Assembly (NCBI RefSeq): GCF_023650955.1
Contig: NZ_CP098039.1
Location: 1,054,001 to 1,118,000, forward strand
Length of the DNA stretch: 64,000 nt
Reading direction: 5' to 3'
Source of the DNA: Thermosynechococcus sp. HN-54
GTDB lineage: Bacteria > Cyanobacteriota > Cyanobacteriia > Thermosynechococcales > Thermosynechococcaceae
The notes under the pieces were generated by a model. That model saw nothing but the letters and a program-made list of their open reading frames with translations, ran no database searches and had not been told where the DNA came from. The translations under genes were made by a program, and so were the position numbers. Of the stretch, positions 7,408-17,121 are shown piece after piece; position 1 is the stretch's first letter, and every line of letters starts with the position of its first letter.

Positions 7408-10134
7408 ATGGTCTCCCGTGCTAATCCCGAACTGGAACGACTCCATGCAGTGCATGGCCAAGCCAACCCTTGGAAATCTTGGGGGCCTTACTTGAGCGAG
7501 CGGCAGTGGGGCACAGTGCGGGAAGACTATTCCGCCGACGGCAATGCTTGGGAGTATTTTTCCCATGATCAGGCGCGATCGCGCGCCTACCGCTGGGGTG
7601 AAGATGGCCTCGGTGGCATTTGTGATGCCCAGCAGCGGCTTTGTTTTGCTCTTGCCCTCTGGAATGGTAACGATCCGATTCTCAAGGAACGGCTTTTTGG
7701 CTTGACCAACAATGAAGGGAATCATGGCGAGGACGTTAAGGAGTATTACTTTTACCTTGACAGCACGCCCACCCACTCCTATATGAAGTACCTCTACAAG
7801 TACCCGCAGGCGGCTTATCCCTATTTGGATTTGGTGACAACCAATCGCCACCGCAGCCGCTTTGAAGCGGAGTATGAACTCTTGGATACAGGTGTCTTTG
7901 AGGGCGATCGCTACTTCGATGTCTTTATTGAATATGCCAAAGCTGCTCCCAATGATATTTTGATCCAAATCAGTATTCACAATCGCGGCAACGAAGCTGC
8001 CCATTTGCACGTTCTGCCCACCCTGTGGTACCGCAATACGTGGAGTTGGACACCGGGGCACATTCCCGCCAAACCTGAACTCAAGCAAATGGATGCGACA
8101 CTGGTGCGGGCACGCTATGGGGAACTAGGGGAGTATGAGTTTGCTAGCGATCGCCCGGTGCCATTTCTTTTCACCGAGAACGAAACCAACTTTGAGCGGC
8201 TCTTTGGCCAGCCCAATGCTTCACCCTACGTCAAGGATGCCTTTCACCGCTACCTGATTAATGGCGAGCAAAACGCCGTCAACCCCGGTAAAGTCGGCAC
8301 CAAGGTGGCCGCCCACTATCAGGTCACCGTTCCTGCCCAAGGGGTTGAGATCATTCAACTACGCCTCGCACCTGCCAAAAGTAGCCCCCTCAGCTTCGGC
8401 AATGCGTTTAGCGATCGCCTCAACCAAGCCCGCACCGAAGCGGATCTCTTCTTTGATCACCTCATCCCCAGTGACTGCACCGCTGACCAGCGCAATGTGG
8501 TTCGTCAAGCCTTTGCCGGCATGATGTGGACAAAGCAATACTACTACTACCCCGTCAAGCAGTGGCTGGAAGACAAAACCTTGCCCCCCGATGTTGAGGA
8601 GCGCATTGTTACCCGCAACAAATCTTGGTTTCACCTTGAAAGCGCCGACATTATCTCCATGCCCGACAAGTGGGAATATCCTTGGTTTGCCGCTTGGGAC
8701 TTGGCCTTCCACTGTGCACCCCTAGCGCTCATGGATATGGACTTTGCCAAAGAGCAACTCAAGCTGATGGTGAATGAACTCTACCTGCACCCCAACGGTC
8801 AGATTCCCGCCTATGAATGGAACTTTGGCGATGTGAATCCCCCCGTCCATGGAATTGCCACATGGCAAATCTATCTCTTGGACAAAGCCATGAACAAAGG
8901 CACAGGCGACTTGGCCTTCCTTGAGAGCGTGTTCCACAAGTTGATGCTCAACTTTACTTGGTGGGTCAACCGCAAGGACTCCCTCGGCAACAATGTCATG
9001 GAAGGTGGCTTCCTTGGTTTAGACAACATCGGCGTCTTTGACCGCAGTGCCCCTCTCCCCACCGGTGGTGTTCTTGAGCAGGCCGATGGTACCGCATGGG
9101 TGGCGATGTTTGCCCTTGATATGCTCTCCATGGCGTTGGAGCTAGCTCAGCACAATCCCGTTTATGAGGACATGGCCTGCAAATTCTACGAGCACTTTGT
9201 CTATATTGCCGGGGCGATGGATCGCGTTGGCATCCAGAAAGATGAACTCTGGGATGAAAAGGATGGCTTTTACTATGATCTGCTGCGCCTGCCCGATGGT
9301 CGTGCTCAGCGCCTGAAAGTGCGCTCGATGGTGGGATTGTTGCCCCTGTGTGCCACTGCTGTTTTCTCTGAGGAATTGCTAGACTCGCTGCCGAGTTTTC
9401 AGGAGCGTATTGCCGCTTTTAATGCCCGCCATCCTGAGCTTTTGGTCAACATTAACGCTATCGATCGCCCCGGTGTGAAACAGCGGCGGTTGCTCTCGCC
9501 CGTCAACGAGGTCAAGCTACGGCGTATTCTCACCCGCCTGTTAGATGAGACCGAATTTCTCAGTGACTATGGCATCCGTGCCCTCTCTCGCCACCACTAC
9601 GATCACCCCTATATTTTCCAAGTCGGTCGCGAGGCCTATCGCGTCAGCTACGAACCCGGCGAATCCACCACTGGCCTCTTTGGCGGTAACTCCAACTGGC
9701 GTGGCCCCATTTGGATGCCCGTCAACGCACTCTTGGTGCAAGCCCTCCGCAAAATGTATGGCTATTACGGCAATGAGTTTACGGTGGAATGCCCAACGGG
9801 TTCAGGACGCTGGCTCAACCTCTGGGAGGTCTCGGCAGAAATTTCCCGCCGCTTGGCCAGTATTTTCCTCAAGGATGAATCAGGACGGCGACCCCTCTAT
9901 GGTGCCACCGAAAAATTCCAAAGTGATCCCCACTGGCGAGATCTGATCCTGTTTTATGAGTACTTCCATGGCGACAATGGCGCGGGGCTAGGTGCGAGTC
10001 ATCAAACGGGCTGGACGGGTCTGATCGCACGGATGATCATGGCGCTCAACGTCCTTGATGCCGATGAAATACTGGAGAACGGTCATTTGGCCGTGGCCTC
10101 GAAACGGCTGGCAGAATTGGTGACCGCTAGTTAG
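7408..10134 (+). CDS. GH63 / MGH1-like glycoside hydrolase (glucosidase family)
   Basis: A large soluble 908-residue protein. Residues 1-300 form a beta-rich N-terminal domain (RAYRWGEDGLGGICD, LFGLTNNEGNHGEDVKEYY). The rest is an (alpha/alpha)6 barrel with family patterns such as WEYPWFAAWDLAFHCAPLALMD, PAYEWNFGDVNPPVHGIA, GGFLGLDNIGVFDRS and FGGNSNWRGPIWMPVN. Acidic residues in WDLAFH and in the C-terminal barrel are candidate catalytic acid and base. Relatives include mannosyl-oligosaccharide glucosidase and bacterial glucosylglycerate/mannosylglycerate hydrolases, so an alpha-glucosidic substrate is likely. Cyanobacterial members are normally annotated only as glucosidase. There is no signal peptide, so it is cytosolic. 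It is followed by a HIP1-based terminator. Confidence 0.8.
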   Translation: MVSRANPELERLHAVHGQANPWKSWGPYLSERQWGTVREDYSADGNAWEYFSHDQARSRAYRWGEDGLGGICDAQQRLCFALALWNGNDPILKERLFGLTNNEGNHGEDVKEYYFYLDSTPTHSYMKYLYKYPQAAYPYLDLVTTNRHRSRFEAEYELLDTGVFEGDRYFDVFIEYAKAAPNDILIQISIHNRGNEAAHLHVLPTLWYRNTWSWTPGHIPAKPELKQMDATLVRARYGELGEYEFASDRPVPFLFTENETNFERLFGQPNASPYVKDAFHRYLINGEQNAVNPGKVGTKVAAHYQVTVPAQGVEIIQLRLAPAKSSPLSFGNAFSDRLNQARTEADLFFDHLIPSDCTADQRNVVRQAFAGMMWTKQYYYYPVKQWLEDKTLPPDVEERIVTRNKSWFHLESADIISMPDKWEYPWFAAWDLAFHCAPLALMDMDFAKEQLKLMVNELYLHPNGQIPAYEWNFGDVNPPVHGIATWQIYLLDKAMNKGTGDLAFLESVFHKLMLNFTWWVNRKDSLGNNVMEGGFLGLDNIGVFDRSAPLPTGGVLEQADGTAWVAMFALDMLSMALELAQHNPVYEDMACKFYEHFVYIAGAMDRVGIQKDELWDEKDGFYYDLLRLPDGRAQRLKVRSMVGLLPLCATAVFSEELLDSLPSFQERIAAFNARHPELLVNINAIDRPGVKQRRLLSPVNEVKLRRILTRLLDETEFLSDYGIRALSRHHYDHPYIFQVGREAYRVSYEPGESTTGLFGGNSNWRGPIWMPVNALLVQALRKMYGYYGNEFTVECPTGSGRWLNLWEVSAEISRRLASIFLKDESGRRPLYGATEKFQSDPHWRDLILFYEYFHGDNGAGLGASHQTGWTGLIARMIMALNVLDADEILENGHLAVASKRLAELVTAS

Positions 10135-10184
10135 GGTTTGGTTAACACCAAGAGGAAAGAAAAGTAAAGTCAAATGTTGTCGTT

Positions 10185-10206
10185 GGGGGCGATCGCCCCC
10201 TTTCTT
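10185..10206 (+). terminator. Rho-independent terminator built on an extended HIP1 palindrome
   Basis: A perfect 16-bp palindrome GGGGGCGATCGCCCCC (10185-10200) is followed by TTTCTT, 50 bp after the stop of the GH63 gene. The HIP1 octamer forms its centre. Confidence 0.65.
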
Positions 10207-10526
10207 GATATCAAGACTTGGACGCCCCCACCAAAACCCCAAACCTCAGTAATCCTAGCTGTTTTAGGTTATATTAAATTTGTCAACGTACGAGTAAATT
10301 TCAGTGAAATCACTGAGCAAGTAGCACCCCCTATCCCCTACATTGATAGAGAGATAGAAGGAATGACTCCACTTTTGCCTGAAGCTAACTTCTACTGCTG
10401 CTGGAAGCTTCTCCAGTAAATACGGCCTCCATATTTTGCAACAAAGCTAGGAGACATGTTAAGCTGATTTACAAAAGTTCACATTCCGCCTGTGTTCCAC
10501 TTTGGCTGCGTTTGAGGTTTAGGACT
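10207..10526. other. Intergenic spacer without a convincing gene
   Basis: About 320 bp between the terminator and the next gene. It is AT-rich. A short open frame through it has no ribosome site and no recognisable product. The promoter of the gene at 10527 should lie here, but no clear -35/-10 pair can be named. Confidence 0.4.
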
Positions 10527-11198
10527 ATGTCGCTCACACCCATGACTCGCTACTACATCCGCCGTCTGCTTGCAGAGCGTGCTGAATCCCTTGGGCTGAC
10601 CGTGAGTGAGACCGAAAGTGACAGTCAAGCCTTTGCCGATCAACTGGCGCGTTTGGAATCCTTGGCCGCAACCAAGTTGGCAGAAATTGACCTGATTGTG
10701 CGGATGCACCAAACCCTCAGTCGCAACGGCCAAACCTATAATAGCTATCTTGCCAATCTGGAACAAAAACTCTTTGCGCTGATGGGGCTAGGGGGACAAC
10801 CCCGAGAAGACCTCACCGAGATCACCCTACCTCAGCTGGAGGAGACAAAAGAGCCAGCAGCTAAACTCCTCACCTTGGCGGAAGTGCTTGAACACTTTAA
10901 CAAAATTGGCGAGATTGCCCAGAAATACCTTGGCAAAATGATTGTGGCCAACTATTGGCGGGGCACCCGTCCCTACAGCAGTTGGTTTGCTGACTTTAGT
11001 GTGACCAATGAGGGTCGCGTAGTTTGTCAGTCGTACCAATCCACCCGTGACGTGTACCTGAGCAAGGAACAACTAGAGCATTTGCAAAACTGGTTAACGG
11101 CTTTTATTCGCCAGTGTCAACGGGTACTTCCCCAATTTACGAAGCAGCTGCAAAAAGCCGGGATACCCGAAACGAGCTTAACCACTAACGTTCCATGA
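10527..11198 (+). CDS. Conserved cyanobacterial hypothetical protein
   Basis: A 223-residue soluble, mostly helical protein that I do not recognise as a named family. The N-terminal half is amphipathic helix (RYYIRRLLAERAESLGL, LESLAATKLAEIDLIVRMHQTL). The C-terminal half holds a compact domain rich in aromatic residues (GKMIVANYWRGTRPYSSWFADFSVTNEGRVV). The ATG at 10527 is chosen over an in-frame TTG at 10512. Its stop overlaps the start of the next gene in ATGA, so the two are translationally coupled and probably work together at or near the membrane. Confidence 0.7.
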   Translation: MSLTPMTRYYIRRLLAERAESLGLTVSETESDSQAFADQLARLESLAATKLAEIDLIVRMHQTLSRNGQTYNSYLANLEQKLFALMGLGGQPREDLTEITLPQLEETKEPAAKLLTLAEVLEHFNKIGEIAQKYLGKMIVANYWRGTRPYSSWFADFSVTNEGRVVCQSYQSTRDVYLSKEQLEHLQNWLTAFIRQCQRVLPQFTKQLQKAGIPETSLTTNVP

Positions 11199-11893
11199 CG
11201 GTCAAAGAAACGGCAGCTGACAGCATCTTTGCCAACTCATATCGAGGACTGCGGATATTCTTTGCGGTTCTCTGGGTGGGACTGATGGTCTACAGCTTTG
11301 GCTTTGCTCCCCCCGATCACCCTGAAACTCTAACGCTAATTCAACGACTCGCCACGGGAGACTGGCAGGGCATCAATCCACTGATTGTCAGTCTCTTTAA
11401 CCTCATGGGGGTGTGGCCACTAATCTATACGGTATTCCTCGTCGTGGATGGTCAAGGACAGCGGTTTCCCGCATGGCCATTTGCAGCTTTTAGTTTTGCC
11501 GTGGGTGCGTTTGCCCTCTTACCCTATTTCATTCTGCGCCAGCCTGCACCCAGCTTCACAGGGGAACTCAATAAAGGCGTACGTCTTTGGGAATCGCGGA
11601 TCACGGCTCTTGGGATTTGTCTATTGGCGGTAGGCTTTCTTGGCTATGGCTGGATTGCAGGGGACTGGATCGATTTTTGGCAGCAGTGGCGGACGAGCCG
11701 CTTTATCCATGTGATGACCCTTGACTTTTGCTTGCTGTCGCTGCTCTTGCCGGTTCTCTTGGTTGATGACTGGCAACGACGAGGAGTAGAACAGTCGCAG
11801 TGGCGGTGGTGGAGCCTTGTCCCTCTAGTGGGGGTATTGGGTTACTTACTTTTGCGTCCACCGTTAATTCTCTCGAAAAAAAGTGTGGCATGA
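11195..11893 (+). CDS. Polytopic membrane protein, function unknown
   Basis: A 232-residue protein with about six hydrophobic segments: FFAVLWVGLMVYSFGFA, PLIYTVFLVVD, FAAFSFAVGAFALLPYFIL, ITALGICLLAVGFLGYGW, FIHVMTLDFCLLSLLLPVLLV and WSLVPLVGVLGYLLL. It resembles conserved proteins of cyanobacteria and plastids of unknown role; no catalytic motif is visible. The start codon overlaps the stop of the preceding hypothetical gene by four bases. Confidence 0.7.
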   Translation: MTVKETAADSIFANSYRGLRIFFAVLWVGLMVYSFGFAPPDHPETLTLIQRLATGDWQGINPLIVSLFNLMGVWPLIYTVFLVVDGQGQRFPAWPFAAFSFAVGAFALLPYFILRQPAPSFTGELNKGVRLWESRITALGICLLAVGFLGYGWIAGDWIDFWQQWRTSRFIHVMTLDFCLLSLLLPVLLVDDWQRRGVEQSQWRWWSLVPLVGVLGYLLLRPPLILSKKSVA

Positions 11894-12001
11894 TACAAAA
11901 AAATGCCCCTGAATTGGTTTTACTAATCTGTCAATGCTGAACTCTTCACCCAGAGCAGGATTTGCTGGCGTTGAGAGAGTTGCATTGTTGGGGGGATATC
12001 A

Positions 12002-12733
12002 ATGCCGACAGCACGCTATGCGATCGCTACACCACCCATTGAACCACCTTGGATTGACACACGACTCATGAACAAAGATCAACCCTTAGCACCCGTCTTT
12101 CGCCACATGGCCAGTGGCCTGTTTCCATCCACGACTGAAACCTATGAGCGCGGCAAAACCATTTTCTTTCCGGGGGATCCAGCGGAAAAGGTCTATTTTC
12201 TCCTCAAGGGGGCAGTGAAGCTCTCACGGGTGTATGAAGCAGGTGAAGAAATTACGGTGGCGCTGCTGCGGGAAAATACGGTATTTGGGGTGCTGTCCCT
12301 GATTACGGGCACCCGCTCCGATCGCTTTTACCACGCGGTGGCGTTTACGAACGTGGAGTTATTGGCGGTTCCCATCGAACAGGTGGAAAAGGCGATGCAC
12401 GAGGACCCCGATTTGCCCATGTTTATGATTCAGGGGCTGTCATCGCGGATCCTGCAAACGGAGATGATGATCGAGACCCTTGCCCACCGCGATATGGGAT
12501 CCCGCTTGGTCAGCTTTTTGCTGATTCTTTGCCGTGATTTTGGCATTCCCACCAGTGCCGGCGTCACGGTGGATTTGAAGCTTTCCCATCAGGCGATCGC
12601 CGAGGCCATTGGTTCGACACGGGTAACCGTGACTCGCCTATTGGGGGAACTTCGCGATCAAAAAATGATCTCAATTCACAAAAAGAAAATCACGGTGCAT
12701 AACCCCTTGATGCTTAGCCAACAGTTTACCTAG
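12002..12733 (+). CDS. ntcA: Global nitrogen regulator NtcA (CRP/FNR family)
   Basis: A CRP-family activator that senses 2-oxoglutarate and controls ammonium, nitrate and glutamine synthetase genes. The effector-binding cyclic-nucleotide-like fold is at about residues 45-150 ([29 protein letters not shown]). The C-terminal helix-turn-helix includes [22 protein letters not shown], identical in style to NtcA of other cyanobacteria. The ATG at 12002 has a good GGGGG ribosome site. The ATG at 12068 (MNKDQPLAP) would give the usual family length of about 221 residues, so the N-terminal extension of 22 residues is uncertain. The stop overlaps the stop of the convergent ABC exporter gene by four bases. 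A perfect NtcA site occurs elsewhere in the window, upstream of amt. Confidence 0.95.
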   Translation: MPTARYAIATPPIEPPWIDTRLMNKDQPLAPVFRHMASGLFPSTTETYERGKTIFFPGDPAEKVYFLLKGAVKLSRVYEAGEEITVALLRENTVFGVLSLITGTRSDRFYHAVAFTNVELLAVPIEQVEKAMHEDPDLPMFMIQGLSSRILQTEMMIETLAHRDMGSRLVSFLLILCRDFGIPTSAGVTVDLKLSHQAIAEAIGSTRVTVTRLLGELRDQKMISIHKKKITVHNPLMLSQQFT

Positions 12734-14346
12734 GTCACGAGTTGGCCATAGTCGAGTTTGATCAGGCGATCGGCCACGTCAAAATAGCGATCGTCATGAC
12801 TAATGACAAACACCGTTTTGCCCTGCGCCTTTAGCTCCGGCAGCAGTTGACGGTAGAAAATCTCCCGAAACACAGGATCTTGATCTGCTGCCCATTCATC
12901 AAAGAGATAGGCGGGGCGATCGTCGAGATAGGCCATCAATAGCCCCAAACGCTTGCGCTCTCCTTGGGAGAGGGAGGTAGTGGAAAAGCGGTTACCTTCT
13001 AGGCGAACTTTGTGGCTGAGGCGCAGTTTTTCAAGGTACTCTGGGACTGCTGCTAAGCGTTCTGGAGATTCAATTCCGAGCAGCGAATCAAAGAGGTAAA
13101 AGTCACTAAAAACGGTGGCAAAGTGTTGGCGATACCATTCGTAGTCTTCAGGTTGCAAACAGTGATCATCCACCCAAATTTCCCCCTGATCGGGAATGTA
13201 GAGTCCCGTAATAATTTTCGCCAAGGTGGATTTGCCACTGCCGTTGCCACCAACAATAAAGAGGAGTTCCCCAGCCTCAACCGTTAAACTCAATGGCCCT
13301 AGGGTGAAGGTGGCAGGTTCATCCTCACGGCTACCGTGGTACTGATGGCGGATCTGCCGTAGAGAAAGGGTTTTCCAGCCCAAGGGAGGGAGATCCCCCC
13401 GACTGCTAATGTCTTGGCGCGGATCCCCAAGGCTGAGTTGCAGGGATTCCACTTTTTTCAGGGCAACACTGGCACGGCTAAAGACCGGAATGGCATCAAT
13501 GACCTGTTGCATTGGGAGCATCAGGTAAATAATTGTCAGGACATAGCCGGAGAGTACGGTTGGTGTCGCCCCCAGTAGATGGGGTAGCGTAAAGAGAAAA
13601 AAGCCAATCGTCACAAACAGCAGCAACTGCCCCCAACTGGCAGCAATGGCAAAGACCATGTACCCCAGCTCGTTTTGCTGCCGTGTTTTTTGAGCTGTGG
13701 GTGCCAATTCCCGATAGAAGAAGGCGAGCCGCCGCTGCCGATGGAGCTTGAGTTCTTTGTTGCCCTCGGTGAGTGTCCGAAAGTGCTGAAAGAGCTGATC
13801 CTGTTGCTGCCGTGCCCGCTCTAGGAATTGCCGTGCTCTACCCGCTAGAAATAGGTAGCTGCCAGTACCAATGCCAATCAAGGCCACAAGGGCAAAAAAG
13901 AGGGGCGGGGACAGCCACCCCATGTAAATCAGACAGCCAATAACAATGGCAATGGCATTGAACAGGTTGGGCAGGACGGAAAAGGAACGGGAGACCGCCT
14001 CCACATCCTCTGTCAGCGTCGCAAGGAGTTGGGGATTGCCAATGGCCTCTAACTGGCGTAGGGGTGAGGCGAGAATTTGGCGGCTGAGGAGGAGACGCAT
14101 TTCATAGACGGCCTGTTGGGCAGCCCGCACCAGCAGGACTTGGGAGCTAAAGTGGGTCAGTAGGAGGAGTGTCCCAAGGAGAATAAACCCCCAAGGTAAT
14201 AGGCGCTGGAGGGCAGGGGTTTTCTGCAGGGCGGCATTAATCAGAGCAATGAGCGCCGCTGTGCTACCGCCATTAAGAAGGCCAGCGATCGCTGCCGCAA
14301 CAATCGTCGGCCAAGCCGCCTGTAGGAGAATCCGAAACAGCTTCAC
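12730..14346 (-). CDS. Cyclic-peptide-type ABC exporter (SyrD/PvdE-like), fused permease and ATPase
   Basis: A 538-residue half-transporter. Residues 1-310 form six transmembrane segments. Residues 330-538 form the ATPase: Walker [10 protein letters not shown], signature LSQGERKRL, Walker B-type [13 protein letters not shown], and the switch histidine in [12 protein letters not shown]. The DEWAADQDP form is characteristic of the cyclic peptide transporter family (TIGR01194), which exports siderophores and lipopeptides or heme-related molecules. No peptide synthetase is nearby, so the substrate is unknown. Its start codon overlaps the stop of the small membrane protein gene upstream (ATGA), which suggests the two are coupled. 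Confidence 0.85.
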   Translation of the reverse strand: MKLFRILLQAAWPTIVAAAIAGLLNGGSTAALIALINAALQKTPALQRLLPWGFILLGTLLLLTHFSSQVLLVRAAQQAVYEMRLLLSRQILASPLRQLEAIGNPQLLATLTEDVEAVSRSFSVLPNLFNAIAIVIGCLIYMGWLSPPLFFALVALIGIGTGSYLFLAGRARQFLERARQQQDQLFQHFRTLTEGNKELKLHRQRRLAFFYRELAPTAQKTRQQNELGYMVFAIAASWGQLLLFVTIGFFLFTLPHLLGATPTVLSGYVLTIIYLMLPMQQVIDAIPVFSRASVALKKVESLQLSLGDPRQDISSRGDLPPLGWKTLSLRQIRHQYHGSREDEPATFTLGPLSLTVEAGELLFIVGGNGSGKSTLAKIITGLYIPDQGEIWVDDHCLQPEDYEWYRQHFATVFSDFYLFDSLLGIESPERLAAVPEYLEKLRLSHKVRLEGNRFSTTSLSQGERKRLGLLMAYLDDRPAYLFDEWAADQDPVFREIFYRQLLPELKAQGKTVFVISHDDRYFDVADRLIKLDYGQLVT

Positions 14347-14588
14347 GAATCTGTGGTCTCATCAGAGGTGGGGGTGGACTCGGACTCTTCGAGATTCAAG
14401 TTGGGAATAAAACTGGGGCGATCGGCATTTTCCCAGCCGGGAGGGCGCTTGGAGTTGTACCAGGCGATGAGGCCAATGCTCACGGCAGCGATTAAGCCCA
14501 GCAGGAGCACCCCATAGAAGGGAACGAAATTACCGGCACCGACGGTAAAGCTAATTGCCAATGACCCCATCATGTTCCTCGTCAACAT
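14343..14588 (-). CDS. Small single-span membrane protein, possibly Psb35-like
   Basis: Up to 81 residues; ATG codons at 14588, 14573 and 14570 are all possible starts. One transmembrane helix (FYGVLLLGLIAAVSIGLIAWY) is followed by the polar motif NSKRPPGWENADRPSF and an acidic Ser/Thr-rich tail. The motif after the helix recalls the cyanobacterial photosystem II assembly factor Psb35 (Ssl2148 type), but this is from memory and not verified. It is the first gene of a two-gene unit with the ABC exporter. Confidence 0.6.
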   Translation of the reverse strand: MLTRNMMGSLAISFTVGAGNFVPFYGVLLLGLIAAVSIGLIAWYNSKRPPGWENADRPSFIPNLNLEESESTPTSDETTDS

Positions 14589-14733
14589 TGAGAAATGTTT
14601 AGAACACCACTATATCAACCCCACGGCTGCTTTGAGAATCCTCAGAGGCTAGGCGGCCTAGAGTACAGTAAAAAGTGAGGTGTTTGCCGCCTCCTTAACA
14701 GATGATTTCTTGTTGGTTTTGAACCACTGACCT

Positions 14734-16068
14734 ATGAGCGATCGCGCCCTTCGACCGGCTGTAGTGGCTGCTGTGGCACCCGGTTCCATTGCTGCTGAGT
14801 TGGGATTTGAACCCGGCGATGCTGTAGTGGCGATTAATGGCGATCGCCCCCGCGATTTGATTGACTATCGGTTTCTCTGTGCCGAGGAATACCTCACCCT
14901 CGAAGTACTGGGCAAAGACGGCCAAACCTACATTCTGGAAATTGAAAAAGACATTGATGAGGATTTAGGGCTGGAGTTTACCACGGCTCTTTTTGATGGG
15001 TTGATGCAGTGCAACAATCGCTGCCCCTTTTGTTTTATTGATCAGCAGCCCCCCGGCAAACGGCAGAGCCTCTACATTAAAGACGACGACTACCGCCTCA
15101 GCTTTCTTTATGGCAGTTATATTACCCTCACCAACTTGCTCCCCTCAGAGTGGCAACGGATTGCCCAACTGCGCCTTTCTCCTCTCTATGTCTCTGTCCA
15201 TGCCACCGTGCCTAGCGTTCGCCAACGCCTCCTCAAAAATCCACGGGCAGGGGAGATTCTGCAACAAATTCGCTGGTTTCAAGAGCACCGGCTCCAGCTC
15301 CATGTCCAAGTGGTGGTGTGTCCGGGTATCAATGATGGGGAGTGTCTTGAGCAAACGGTGCGGGACTTAGCGATGTTTTATGATCCTGATTGGCCAACGG
15401 TGCTCTCAGTGGCCGTGGTACCCGTGGGTCTCACCCGCTTTCGTCCTGCTGAGGATGAACTTACTCCCGTCACCCCCGCCCATGCCCAAGAGGTGATTCA
15501 ACGGGTACAGGCCTTGCAGCAGCAGTTTGAACAGCAGTGGCAAACCCCCTTTGCTTGGCTAGCGGATGAGTGGTTCTTGATTGCTGGATGGCCCTTACCG
15601 CCCGCAGCCCACTATCAGGATTATCCGCAGCTCAGTAATGGTGTGGGAACCATTCGCCTGTTTTTAGAAGAGTTTGATGTTCACGCGCCGCAGCTACCCC
15701 AACGCCTCCCAAAGCCACGCCATCTCAGTTGGGTGGTGGGCAATGCGGTGGAACAGGCTTTTGCACCTTTGGTGGCGCGCTTCAATCAAATTGAGAACTT
15801 GCGCCTTGACCTCTATGCCTTGGCCAGTGACTATTGGGGACAGCAGATGTCTGTCACGGGGTTGTTGACAGGCCATGATTTGATTTATCACCTCAAGGGC
15901 AAGCCGTTGGGCGATCGCCTGCTCCTACCCAATCTGATGCTCAAGCACGATGAACCCGTTTTTCTCGATGATGTGCCTTTAGCCACTGTCGAGGCGGCGC
16001 TAGGGGTGCCTATTCAAGTGGTCTCTGGCGGAGCCGCGGGGATTATTGCTGCGTGTACCGCCCCTTAG
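14734..16068 (+). CDS. TIGR03279/DUF512 radical SAM family protein with N-terminal PDZ domain
   Basis: A 444-residue protein. Residues 5-75 form a PDZ-like domain (VAPGSIAAELGFEPGDAVVAINGDRP). A Cys cluster near residues 90-101 (CNNRCPFCFIDQQP) is the CxxxCxxC-like 4Fe-4S site of radical SAM folds. The DUF512 domain fills the C-terminal half, ending VVSGGAAGIIAA. In cyanobacteria the family is annotated as a putative iron-sulphur oxidoreductase; its reaction is unknown. Clostridial relatives have the same PDZ-radical SAM-DUF512 order. It lies directly before hemC, with 83 bp between them. Confidence 0.88.
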   Translation: MSDRALRPAVVAAVAPGSIAAELGFEPGDAVVAINGDRPRDLIDYRFLCAEEYLTLEVLGKDGQTYILEIEKDIDEDLGLEFTTALFDGLMQCNNRCPFCFIDQQPPGKRQSLYIKDDDYRLSFLYGSYITLTNLLPSEWQRIAQLRLSPLYVSVHATVPSVRQRLLKNPRAGEILQQIRWFQEHRLQLHVQVVVCPGINDGECLEQTVRDLAMFYDPDWPTVLSVAVVPVGLTRFRPAEDELTPVTPAHAQEVIQRVQALQQQFEQQWQTPFAWLADEWFLIAGWPLPPAAHYQDYPQLSNGVGTIRLFLEEFDVHAPQLPQRLPKPRHLSWVVGNAVEQAFAPLVARFNQIENLRLDLYALASDYWGQQMSVTGLLTGHDLIYHLKGKPLGDRLLLPNLMLKHDEPVFLDDVPLATVEAALGVPIQVVSGGAAGIIAACTAP

Positions 16069-16151
16069 AATACCGAGATGGCAGCGCTCTTGCCCCTTGG
16101 GATCCACGCGACCTATAATGGCTGGATGCTGTCCGCTGCACACTCAACGCT

Positions 16152-17114
16152 ATGATTGCCACCTCGTCCCGTCCGGTTCGCATTGGTTCCCGCAAAAGTC
16201 AACTGGCTCTCGTGCAAACGGAATGGGTACAGGCGCAGCTGCAAACCCACCATCGCGATCGCGCCTTTGAGGTGGTGACAATGACCACCCAAGGGGATAA
16301 CATCCTCGATGTCGCTCTCGCAAAAATTGGCGATAAGGGACTCTTTACCAAAGAGCTAGAACTCTCGATGCTGCGGGGCGAAACGGATTTAGCTGTTCAC
16401 TCCCTCAAGGACTTACCCACCAAGTTGCCCGATGGTTTAGTTTTAGGCGCGATTACTGAGCGGGAAGACCCGGCGGATGCCCTCGTTTTAGGCGCGAAAT
16501 GGACAGGACACACCATTGATACCCTACCTGAAGGCACGGTGATTGGCACCTCGTCACTGCGACGCTTGGCACAATTGCGCCACTACTATCCCCATCTGAC
16601 GTTCAAGGATGTGCGCGGCAACCTGAATACCCGCCTCGCAAAATTGGATGCCGGGGAATACGATGCCTTAATTTTGGCAGTGGCCGGCCTGCGACGGCTG
16701 GGTTTTGGCGATCGCATTAGTCAAGTCCTGCCAGCAACAGTCTCCCTCTATGCAGTTGGTCAGGGAGCCTTGGGCATCGAATGCCGTGCTGAGGATGCAG
16801 ATATTCTAGCCTTGGTGAAAACCCTTGAACATCCAGAGACAGCGGCGCGTTGCTTAGCAGAGCGAGCTTTCCTAAGGCAACTGGAAGGGGGCTGTCAAGT
16901 GCCCATTGGCGTTCATACCGTCATTGAAAGTGGCCAACTCACCCTCACAGGCTTGGTCGCTAGTCTCGATGGCCAGCGCCTTGTCAAAGACAGTCTCACA
17001 GGAGAACCTGCCAGCGCAGAAGAACTGGGGACACGCTTAGCTTTGAAACTGCGCGAACAGGGTGCTTCAGAAATCCTAGAGGAAATTTTTGCCACCGCGC
17101 GCCCTGAACACTAA
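16152..17114 (+). CDS. hemC: Hydroxymethylbilane synthase (porphobilinogen deaminase)
   Basis: A 320-residue enzyme that joins four porphobilinogen units into hydroxymethylbilane, an early step to chlorophyll, heme and bilins. Family motifs are clear: [14 protein letters not shown] at the N-terminus, SLKDLPT with the substrate-contact Lys-Asp, [20 protein letters not shown], and the dipyrromethane cofactor cysteine in EGGCQVPIG. Length is normal. It converges on the TPS-CHAT gene with only 7 bp between their ends and no visible terminator. Confidence 0.97.
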   Translation: MIATSSRPVRIGSRKSQLALVQTEWVQAQLQTHHRDRAFEVVTMTTQGDNILDVALAKIGDKGLFTKELELSMLRGETDLAVHSLKDLPTKLPDGLVLGAITEREDPADALVLGAKWTGHTIDTLPEGTVIGTSSLRRLAQLRHYYPHLTFKDVRGNLNTRLAKLDAGEYDALILAVAGLRRLGFGDRISQVLPATVSLYAVGQGALGIECRAEDADILALVKTLEHPETAARCLAERAFLRQLEGGCQVPIGVHTVIESGQLTLTGLVASLDGQRLVKDSLTGEPASAEELGTRLALKLREQGASEILEEIFATARPEH

Positions 17115-17121
17115 TCTGCTG

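Noticed and set aside
10174-10419. Open frame of 81 codons after the GH63 gene
   Set aside because: It starts inside the terminator, has no ribosome site, and its translation has no coding character.
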